Assembly (NCBI GenBank): GCA_029556005.1
Contig: JAKQGT010000148.1
Coordinates: forward strand, 1 to 11,642
Length of the DNA stretch: 11,642 nucleotides
Direction of reading: 5' to 3'
DNA from: Chlamydiota bacterium
Lineage (GTDB): Bacteria > Chlamydiota > Chlamydiia > Chlamydiales > Simkaniaceae
This document shows, in pieces, positions 1 through 5,630 of this stretch. Under the pieces are notes generated by a model. It made no database searches and had not been told where the DNA came from. It saw nothing but the letters and a program-made list of their open reading frames with translations. The stretch's first letter is position 1, and every line of letters begins with the position of its first letter. A program made the position numbers and the translations under genes.

Positions 1-378
1 TATGGAAACCGCCAAACACCCTATAATTTTATGCAATATTTTGAGCTTTATCAGGCTCTTCCTAAGAAATTACAGGGGATCATCGACGAAATGCCGCGCC
101 AGGCGATCTATAGCCTTTCAAGCCGCTCCGTTCCCCATGAAAAAAAAGAGGCCTTTATCCAAAATTATCAAGGGGAAACAAAGACAGAACTGTTAGAAAA
201 ACTGCGTAAAGCCTTTCCCCTAGCCAAACAAGATAAACGGAATCCCAATAAAGCTAAAAATGCCCAGGAACATTTAATGCGCGCATTAAAAGCTATACAA
301 GATGATCTTTTTAGCCCGACTGAAGATGAGAAAAGTGAGCTAAAAAAGATTATCCATGAGATCCAATCTCGATTATGA
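1..378 (+). CDS. pGP6-D-like protein (chlamydial plasmid-protein family), 3' part
   Basis: The reading frame is open from the first base of the window to TGA at 376-378, so this is the C-terminal ~125 residues of a longer protein. The ATG at 31 has no Shine-Dalgarno sequence and is probably internal. The fragment runs through TPYNFMQYFELYQALP, a PRQAIYSLSSR stretch and a Lys-rich helical tail. From memory this follows the C-terminal half of chlamydial pGP6-D (and its chromosomal homologue, CT583 in C. trachomatis): an aromatic YN...YYELF...LP segment, then a P..SAY.L..R segment, then LP...R. The plasmid version is needed for plasmid maintenance; the role of chromosomal copies is not established. 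There is no signal peptide or membrane segment in the visible part. The stop overlaps the purB start (ATGA), suggesting translational coupling. The family call rests on remembered sequence patterns, not on a search. Confidence 0.6.
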   Translation, partial: YGNRQTPYNFMQYFELYQALPKKLQGIIDEMPRQAIYSLSSRSVPHEKKEAFIQNYQGETKTELLEKLRKAFPLAKQDKRNPNKAKNAQEHLMRALKAIQDDLFSPTEDEKSELKKIIHEIQSRL

Positions 379-1793
379 ATTATGAGACCCCATTAAATAC
401 ACGCTATGCAAGTGCTGAAATGAAGGAGATTTTTTCTCCCCATTTTAAATACAAAACATGGCGAAAACTTTGGGTAGCTCTAGCAGAAGGAGAAAAAGAT
501 CTCGGCATCAACATTACAGATGAACAAATCGCAGAGCTAAAAGCGAAACAACACTCCATTGATTTTGAAAAAGTCCGCGCTTTTGAACGTGAAACCCGTC
601 ATGAAGTCATGGCACACATTCATGCTTATGGAGAAGATTGTCCCGATGCAAAAGGGATCATTCACCTGGGAGCCACCTCTTCATATGTCATGGATAATGG
701 AGACCTTATGCAGCTTAAAACAGGTCTCAAAGTCCTCAAGGGAAAACTCATTCTCCTCATTGAAAAACTCAATCATTTAGCTCTTCAAGAAGCCGAAACC
801 CCTTGTTTAGGCTATACTCACTTTCAACCGGCACAAGCAACAACCTTTGGAAAACGGATTTGTCTCTATCTCCAAGACTTTTTAACTGATTTTAAGGATC
901 TTCTCTATCTCATGGAAGATTTTCCCTTTCTGGGTGTAAAAGGGGCTATCGGAACCCAAAGCTCATTTTTAACTCTTTTTGAAGGAGACCATGAAAAAGT
1001 ACTGGCTCTAGACAATCACGTGACAACAAAGATGGGTTTTACAAAGTCCTTTACGATTGCTAGTCAAACCTTTCCCCGCAAACAAGAACTTCGCATCCTC
1101 TCTTGCCTCGCTAGCATCGCCTCAAGTGCCCATAAATATGCGACAGACCTGCGTCTCCTCTCTCATTTGGGGGAGATCGAAGAGCCTTTTGGTCAAAAAC
1201 AAGTCGGTTCTTCCGCGATGCCCTATAAACGTAATCCCATCTTCTCTGAGCGTATTTGCGGTCTTTCCCGCTTTATCATGAATCTCTGGCATAATAGTGC
1301 TGATAACGCCTCTTTGCAGTGGCTAGAACGCTCTCTTGATGACTCTTCCAACCGCCGCCTTACCATTCCTGAAGCTTTTCTTGCTACGGATAGTATTCTC
1401 AACCTTCTGTATTCGATCACCGATGGGCTAAAAATCTACCCTAAACTCATGGAGACTCATCTTTTAGAACACCTTCCCTACCTCTCTACTGAAGTCCTAT
1501 TAACAGCAGCAGCATTGCAAGGAAAAGATCGCCAAAAGACCCATGAACAGCTCAGAGTTTTAACCTTTGAAGCAGCCAAACAAAAGAAAGAAACAGGAAA
1601 AGCTCCCGACTTACTCAAAACCCTTCTCGATGCTTTAGGATTTTCAGAAAAAGCCCTTTCTGATGAGCTCAAACCCGAAAAATTAACCGGACGTTCTAAA
1701 GAGCAGGTCATCGCATTCCTCAAACTCGAAGTGGAGCCTATCTTAGAGAAACATCTCACTTTAGAAACCACAATTCCCACAATAGAATTCTAA
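375..1793 (+). CDS. purB: Adenylosuccinate lyase (eukaryote-like form)
   Basis: Cytosolic enzyme of purine synthesis. It releases fumarate from SAICAR and from adenylosuccinate. It is 472 residues long and belongs to the fumarase/aspartase superfamily. Visible motifs are HLGATSS (97-103), GYTHFQPAQ with the catalytic-acid candidate His149 (146-154), and the signature loop GSSAMPYKRNP (278-288) carrying the catalytic Ser. Further on are LDDSSNRR and a C-terminal TGR...VIAFL segment. The sequence follows vertebrate ADSL closely along its length (for example VKGAIGTQSSFL and LFEGD), more than the short B. subtilis or the E. coli PurB types. The start is the ATG in an ATGA overlap with the upstream gene; the stop TAA overlaps the next ATG by one base. 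Codon third positions are rich in C, unlike genes to the right. No other purine gene is in the window. Confidence 0.96.
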   Translation: MNYETPLNTRYASAEMKEIFSPHFKYKTWRKLWVALAEGEKDLGINITDEQIAELKAKQHSIDFEKVRAFERETRHEVMAHIHAYGEDCPDAKGIIHLGATSSYVMDNGDLMQLKTGLKVLKGKLILLIEKLNHLALQEAETPCLGYTHFQPAQATTFGKRICLYLQDFLTDFKDLLYLMEDFPFLGVKGAIGTQSSFLTLFEGDHEKVLALDNHVTTKMGFTKSFTIASQTFPRKQELRILSCLASIASSAHKYATDLRLLSHLGEIEEPFGQKQVGSSAMPYKRNPIFSERICGLSRFIMNLWHNSADNASLQWLERSLDDSSNRRLTIPEAFLATDSILNLLYSITDGLKIYPKLMETHLLEHLPYLSTEVLLTAAALQGKDRQKTHEQLRVLTFEAAKQKKETGKAPDLLKTLLDALGFSEKALSDELKPEKLTGRSKEQVIAFLKLEVEPILEKHLTLETTIPTIEF

Positions 1794-2398
1794 TGTATCC
1801 TACAATCATTTCCTATTACACCCAAGATACCGCTTATGAAATAGAGGTAAAGCGCCTCATCGCCTCTTGCGAAAAATTTAAACTCCCCTATTCAATTGAT
1901 CCTATTCCCAACTTAGGAACATGGGAGCGGAACTGTTGCTACAAACCTAAATACATTCTCCAAAAATTGAGCGATCTCAAAAAGCCAGTTCTTTGGATTG
2001 ACGCCGATGCAGAGTTTGTTCAAAAACCTACTCTGTTTGAAGATTTTTCCCCCGATATTGCCCTCCGCATTGTCGAAACTGTTCCCGACACCCACCCTTC
2101 AAAAATGATTTCCGGTACGATTTATCTCAACCCTACTGCAGCCGCTTTTGAAATTTTACAAGCTTGGGACATTGAGTGTGACTATCTTCTCCAAACAGAA
2201 CCCCATGTTTGGGATCAGATCGCTCTTAGAAACGTCCTTCTCACTAGTCAAGCAAACATCTATGGTCTACCCAAATCCTACTATATGGTCTACGATAAAA
2301 GAGAAGAGGGAGAAGAAGCTTTTATTCTCCACTATCAAGCTTCTCGGACAGAAAAAAAAGTGATCAATCAGGAAGTGATTCCTTTCTGGGTTCAATAA
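1793..2398 (+). CDS. Small GT-A-type glycosyltransferase-like protein
   Basis: A 201-residue protein whose start codon overlaps the purB stop by one base (TAATG). It has the look of a short nucleotide-diphospho-sugar transferase. There is an N-terminal beta-alpha start (TIISYYTQDTAYE), a GTWERNCCYKPKYI segment, and a strand ending in WIDADAEF, where D70-x-D72 is the candidate metal/nucleotide-sugar DxD motif. Then come SGTIYLNPTA, a VWDQIALRNVL helix, and a closing LPKSYYMVY...ILHYQASR segment. This order (DxD, then a GT...L motif, then DQ, then H) is typical of GT-A-fold enzymes. No signal peptide or transmembrane helix is seen, so a cytoplasmic enzyme is likely. The sugar donor and acceptor cannot be read from the sequence. 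Its 3' end overlaps the convergent methyltransferase gene by 35 bases. Confidence 0.6.
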   Translation: MYPTIISYYTQDTAYEIEVKRLIASCEKFKLPYSIDPIPNLGTWERNCCYKPKYILQKLSDLKKPVLWIDADAEFVQKPTLFEDFSPDIALRIVETVPDTHPSKMISGTIYLNPTAAAFEILQAWDIECDYLLQTEPHVWDQIALRNVLLTSQANIYGLPKSYYMVYDKREEGEEAFILHYQASRTEKKVINQEVIPFWVQ

Positions 2399-3281
2399 TA
2401 CTATTCGCGTTTTTTACGAATGGTATAAGATCTCCCCACTTCGCTTTTTTGTGTTTTGTTGAGGCGAGTTGGATCAACCCCTCTTTTGTACAAAGATCCA
2501 AAATGACATGCCCTTTCCTTTTAAGAGGATGGCGTACAACACGCATTCCTTCAGGAGAAAACGGTTTTTTGGAAGCAACAAGGTAGGAAAACTTCTCATC
2601 TTCAAACCCGAGACTCCCTTTTTTGATCCGACGATGAAGAGAGGTGCGGGGAAGACGTACCGAAAAATGACACCAATTATCTCCTTCCATTGGGCAAGTA
2701 TTGTGGTGAGGGCAAGGAGCTAAAAGAGACATCCCTAGGTCTAAAAGTTGCGTGCGCACTTTGCGAATCCGCTCAAACCCTTCAGGGGTTCCTGGTTCAA
2801 TAACAGTAATGAGATTCTCTGTTTGGTGGTAAGCTTGACAGATGACTTGAGAGAGCTTTGAAGGAGGAACTTCATTTAGGGAATAGGAAAAAAGAATCAT
2901 CTCTGCCCGGTCTTTGATCTCTAAAAAGCTTTCCGTTTTCCAAGTGACTGCGGCATCAGGAGAAAGTTTTTTTCCTAGCTTTACAAATTCTGGATCTTTT
3001 TCAATCAACGTGAGTTGATGACCAGGAAGGGCCCAGATAGCTGTTCCTGGACCAGCACCACAATCGAGGACTGTTTGAGGAACCTCGAACTCTTGAAAAA
3101 CGCGGCAAAGTGCGGCGTATGTTGCTGGCATACGAACACATAGATAGACTAAACGGTGAAGGTCAGTTTGATGACTTTTTAACGTCTGATAACGTGTTGT
3201 AAGCTCTTCTGTTGCACGCGCAAGGTCTTTTTCACTCACCCCCTCACATAATCTAGAAACCGCTTCTTCAAGAGGACTCAT
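2364..3281 (-). CDS. Rsm22/METTL17-family SAM-dependent methyltransferase-like protein
   Basis: A 305-residue member of the Rsm22 family, related to the mitochondrial small-subunit assembly factor METTL17. A Rossmann SAM-binding motif VLDCGAGPGTA sits at 71-81, followed by an acidic strand end (LIEKD, 92-96) and SYSLNEVP (132-139). A second block, IEPGTPEGF, leads into Cys190, Cys196 and Cys204 (CPHHNTCP...WC), and a fourth Cys264 lies in the closing KRKGHVILDLC segment. This C-x5-C-x7-C plus distant C pattern matches the four-cysteine 4Fe-4S site reported in METTL17. The role is probably ribosome or rRNA related; the exact substrate is unknown. The start ATG overlaps the MFS stop (ATGA). The last 35 bases overlap the convergent glycosyltransferase gene. 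Confidence 0.87.
   Translation of the reverse strand: MSPLEEAVSRLCEGVSEKDLARATEELTTRYQTLKSHQTDLHRLVYLCVRMPATYAALCRVFQEFEVPQTVLDCGAGPGTAIWALPGHQLTLIEKDPEFVKLGKKLSPDAAVTWKTESFLEIKDRAEMILFSYSLNEVPPSKLSQVICQAYHQTENLITVIEPGTPEGFERIRKVRTQLLDLGMSLLAPCPHHNTCPMEGDNWCHFSVRLPRTSLHRRIKKGSLGFEDEKFSYLVASKKPFSPEGMRVVRHPLKRKGHVILDLCTKEGLIQLASTKHKKAKWGDLIPFVKNANSIIEPRKESLPD
2398..2426. other. Hairpin at a tail-to-tail gene junction
   Basis: Bases 2398-2407 (ATACTATTCG) pair with 2417-2426 (CGAATGGTAT): ten pairs with a single T-G wobble and a nine-base loop containing six T. It begins at the last base of the glycosyltransferase stop codon and lies within the last codons of the opposing methyltransferase gene. 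Neither side is followed by a T-run, so it is not a standard intrinsic terminator. It could limit readthrough or protect the 3' end of the plus-strand transcript; that is inference. Confidence 0.45.
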
Positions 3282-4516
3282 TTTGAGATCAGTTTTGTTT
3301 TAAGTAAAAGGGCAGCAGCAATCAGAACAGAAAGGCTAGAAAACACAAAGGGAACCATCGAATGAGCATGAAGAAACACACCCCCTAATAACGAAGCCAA
3401 CAGCATGGTGAGCGAAAGCATCGACTGACTTAGCCCCATGACCTTCCCTTGAATTTGTGAAGGGGCAGCATTAGAGATCGCCCCTGTACAAAGGGGCCAA
3501 ATAAGGCCAGAAAGAATCGTACACCCTCCAATGATATAAAGAAACGTATGGAGATGATGTGGATAGGGAACAAAAACAACCATTGCAGCAAAGAAAACAA
3601 AGGATCCCAGTAAAATCCCTTTTGAAGAGAGGGTGCGATTCAAAATGCGATGAAGAACTCCTGTTCCAAAAATCCAACAAACGCCCAAAATTGCGCAAAT
3701 ATCTCCAATTCGAGAATTACTTAAGTGAAAATTTTGAACAACAAACGCAGGAACAAAAAGAAAAATGATATTCCAAGAAAACAAGTAGAAAAAATAAATA
3801 AGATAGAGGGGACGAATGGTTTCTGTTTTAAGTGCCATTTGAATGTTGTGAATTCCTTTAATAAAATCAAAGGGGGTTGTCGATTTTCTTTCTAAAGTTT
3901 CAGCAAAAGCAAACAGAATAAAGAGAACATTGGCAATTCCTAAAATCCCCCCAATGAGCATGGGAAACGCTGCAGAAAAAAGAGGATTGATTGTGGGGTC
4001 AGAAAGCTTTCCTCCCACAAAAGGACCTAAAATAAATGTAAAACCCGCAATAGCCGATCCGTAACTAAAGTAACGCTCTTTTTTTCGTGGTCCAGGACTC
4101 AAATCAGAAAGAGTCGAAAGACAAATAGAAAGATTTCCCGCTCCAATTCCCATGATTAAACGGGAGATAAAAATCCCGATCAACGTGTGATGATGAATGC
4201 TCCACGCACTCATTAAATATCCGATAAAAGTTAAAAATGTCGTTAAAAGAAGGGCCCGTTTCCTTCCATGGTGATCGGCATATTCTCCCAATATCGGAGA
4301 AAAAATGAACTGCATTAAAGGGTAAATCCCTAAGAAAATTCCTAGCATTGTGGTCTTGTAGGACATGGGGATATCAGGTCCAAATAGCTTTTGAGAAGAA
4401 TTGAGAAAAAGAGGGGCAAAAATAGGAAAGACAATGGTGGCTCCTAAATTGTCCACAGCAAAAGTAAAAAATACTGAGAACAGAGAGGTCTTTTGTTTAA
4501 CAGCGTCTTTATTCAT
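3278..4516 (-). CDS. MFS transporter, drug:proton antiporter-like (DHA1/TetA-like)
   Basis: A 412-residue inner-membrane protein with about twelve hydrophobic segments, the usual MFS size. Helix 1 begins near residue 11 (SLFSVFFTFAVDNLG). The loop 2-3 motif A is at 77-87 (GEYADHHGRKR). Motif C, GSAIAGFTFILGPFVGG, occupies about 153-169; this glycine/proline-rich helix-5 motif is characteristic of antiporters of the DHA1 group, which includes TetA. An acidic residue in helix 1 (Asp22) is also common there. The C-terminal half is less conserved and ends in a short basic tail. The substrate cannot be assigned: it may be a drug, metabolite or sugar exporter. It starts 8 bases inside the end of ung, and its stop overlaps the next gene, so the three genes are probably co-transcribed. 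Confidence 0.88.
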   Translation of the reverse strand: MNKDAVKQKTSLFSVFFTFAVDNLGATIVFPIFAPLFLNSSQKLFGPDIPMSYKTTMLGIFLGIYPLMQFIFSPILGEYADHHGRKRALLLTTFLTFIGYLMSAWSIHHHTLIGIFISRLIMGIGAGNLSICLSTLSDLSPGPRKKERYFSYGSAIAGFTFILGPFVGGKLSDPTINPLFSAAFPMLIGGILGIANVLFILFAFAETLERKSTTPFDFIKGIHNIQMALKTETIRPLYLIYFFYLFSWNIIFLFVPAFVVQNFHLSNSRIGDICAILGVCWIFGTGVLHRILNRTLSSKGILLGSFVFFAAMVVFVPYPHHLHTFLYIIGGCTILSGLIWPLCTGAISNAAPSQIQGKVMGLSQSMLSLTMLLASLLGGVFLHAHSMVPFVFSSLSVLIAAALLLKTKLISK

Positions 4517-5192
4517 TCAAATCCCAGTTTATCGGGTCTTTCCCCCATTTTTTTAGTAAGGCATTGGTTTGGGAAAAATGACGACACCCCAAGAAATTCG
4601 AAGCAGAATAGGGTGAAGGGTGAGCAGAAGTCAAAATAGCATGAGGATGATCCATCAGGTTTAAGATGTTTTCACATTTTTCCTTTGCAGATTTTCCCCA
4701 TAAAATAAAAACAAGAGGATCTTTTCTTAAACAAAGAGAGCGGATCACACTATCGGTAAATGTCTCCCATCCTTGCCCATAATGGGATTTGGGCTCTCCA
4801 CTACGGACAGTCAGGGTTGCGTTGAGCATCAATACGCCTTCCTTCGTCCATTTTTCTAAGCAACCATGGGGTGGAGGAGAGATTCCTAAATCATCTTCCA
4901 GCTCTTTGTAGATATTCTTTAGAGAAGGGGGGATGGGGATCCCTTTTTGAACACTAAAGCAGAGTCCATGAGCTTGATTCACTCCATGATAGGGATCTTG
5001 TCCCATAATCACCACTTTTACTTTATCATAAGGGGTGTGACGGAAAGCATTAAAAACAAGCTCTTCTGGAGGAAAAATGATTCCCCCTTTTTCCTTTTCA
5101 GATTCTAAAAATTTTTTAAGCTCAAGAATATAAGGTTTTCGAATTTCTTCTTTAAGAACTTCAAACCAGCTTTTCTCAATCATCATTGTCAT
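4509..5192 (-). CDS. ung: Uracil-DNA glycosylase, family 1
   Basis: Base-excision repair enzyme that removes uracil from DNA. It is 227 residues, a normal length. All family 1 motifs are present: GQDPYH (64-69) with catalytic Asp66 and Tyr68, the uracil-stacking Phe in LCFS (about 79), VLMLNATLTV with Asn124 for uracil recognition, ILWG (164-167), and the HPSP loop (191-194) with catalytic His191. The C-terminus runs GCRHFSQTN...DPINW, as in the E. coli enzyme. The first ATG gives MTMMIEKSW; the ATGs two or three codons downstream are equally possible starts, and no strong Shine-Dalgarno sequence decides between them. It is the first gene of a three-gene minus-strand operon with the MFS transporter and Rsm22-like gene. 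It diverges from the tRNA gene about 100 bases away. Confidence 0.97.
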   Translation of the reverse strand: MTMMIEKSWFEVLKEEIRKPYILELKKFLESEKEKGGIIFPPEELVFNAFRHTPYDKVKVVIMGQDPYHGVNQAHGLCFSVQKGIPIPPSLKNIYKELEDDLGISPPPHGCLEKWTKEGVLMLNATLTVRSGEPKSHYGQGWETFTDSVIRSLCLRKDPLVFILWGKSAKEKCENILNLMDHPHAILTSAHPSPYSASNFLGCRHFSQTNALLKKWGKDPINWDLNE

Positions 5193-5253
5193 CGCTTAGC
5201 CCCTATAATCGTACAAAACTACCATGAAAAAAAGTTTCCTACAAGGTTCTCGA

Positions 5254-5282
5254 TTGACAGAAACCTTTCCCCTCATTACGCT
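5254..5282 (+). promoter_or_regulatory. Probable sigma70-type promoter of tRNA-Pro
   Basis: A perfect -35 box TTGACA (5254-5259) is followed by a 17-base spacer and a weak -10 box TACGCT (5277-5282). The predicted start falls about 4-6 bases before the first base of the tRNA, a sensible leader for a stable RNA. The -10 match is only three of six, so the assignment rests on the -35 box and the spacing. Confidence 0.5.
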
Positions 5283-5293
5283 TTTCCTTCCAT

Positions 5294-5368
5294 CTGGGTG
5301 TAGCGCAGCTTGGCCAGCGCACTTGCATGGGGTGCAAGGGGTCGGAGGTTCGAATCCTCTCACCCAGA
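5294..5368 (+). tRNA. tRNA-Pro, anticodon GGG
   Basis: The cloverleaf folds by hand. The acceptor stem CTGGGTG (5294-5300) pairs fully with CACCCAG (5361-5367), with discriminator A5368. The D stem is GCGC/GCGC with GG in the loop. The anticodon stem CTTGC/GCAAG surrounds the loop ATGGGGT, giving anticodon GGG at 5329-5331, which reads proline codon CCC. The T arm is GGAGG-TTCGAAT-CCTCT with one G-T pair. A C1-G72 first pair is normal for bacterial tRNA-Pro. CCA is not encoded, so it must be added after transcription. A run of six T (5372-5377) follows closely and may help end transcription. Confidence 0.97.
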
Positions 5369-5540
5369 TTCTTTTTTGTGGAAAAAGTTGTTTATGGAGT
5401 GTCAAATCCGTGTTGATAAAATGTTAACGGAGGGGTTTTTTAACAATCATCTACAATTTTTAGAGTCTATCAACGCATTATGAACACACCTTTCCCTCTA
5501 TGAAAAAGAGGGGTTATCAACAAATCCACAGCGGAAGAAG
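5369..5540. other. Intergenic region with clustered DnaA-box-like 9-mers
   Basis: This AT-rich stretch between the tRNA and the next plus-strand genes has no clear gene. Compared with the E. coli DnaA box TTATCCACA, it holds TGTGGAAAA at 5377-5385 (reverse strand, one mismatch), TGTTGATAA at 5411-5419 (reverse strand, one mismatch), TTATCAACA at 5514-5522 (one mismatch) and AAATCCACA at 5522-5530 (two mismatches). The second and third are exact reverse complements of each other. A T-rich run lies between them near 5435-5460. A short hairpin (CCCTC 5494-5498 with GAGGG 5508-5512) and a -10-like TACAAT at 5452-5457 without a good -35 are also present. It could be an origin-like or DnaA-regulated region, or simply the leader of the downstream operon. 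Confidence 0.35.
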
Positions 5541-5630
5541 ATGAAGAAAATTACTAAGATCTATTATTCTTTTTTCTCTTTACTCATGTGGTATTTTGCA
5601 TGTTTTTGCCAGACCTATTTTTCGACTTGA
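5541..5630 (+). CDS. Possible micro-ORF or leader peptide, 29 codons
   Basis: ATG at 5541 is preceded by a purine-rich GGAAGAAG (5533-5540) that could serve as ribosome binding site, although it sits very close. The ORF encodes a basic start (MKKITK) followed by an aromatic, hydrophobic run (IYYSFFSLLMWYFACFC), and ends at TGA 5628-5630. It overlaps the likely start of the GlmU-like gene in another frame, so translating it could bring ribosomes to that start, which lacks a good Shine-Dalgarno sequence of its own. A membrane micropeptide is equally possible. The ORF is short enough to occur by chance and I recognise no family. Confidence 0.22.
   Translation: MKKITKIYYSFFSLLMWYFACFCQTYFST

Noticed and set aside
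2314..2344. Inverted repeat AGAAGCTT/AAGCTTCT near the end of the glycosyltransferase gene
   Set aside because: It is driven by two self-complementary AAGCTT sites in coding sequence and has no following T-run on either strand.
2398..2426. dif-like (XerC/XerD) site at the skew break
   Set aside because: The arms do not resemble known dif consensus half-sites, and the skew change has the direction of an origin, not a terminus.
5196..5405. Minus-strand 69-codon frame across the tRNA (contains WVRGFEPPTPC...)
   Set aside because: It is the antisense of the tRNA T arm and acceptor, a well-known source of false 'hypothetical proteins'.
5224..5427. Plus-strand 67-codon frame running through the tRNA
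   Set aside because: It spans the tRNA promoter and the whole tRNA; its sequence merely translates the tRNA and has no family features.
5494..5512. Hairpin CCCTC/GAGGG as a terminator of the tRNA transcript
   Set aside because: Only five pairs, a long A-rich loop and no T-tract afterwards; kept only as a note in the intergenic entry.
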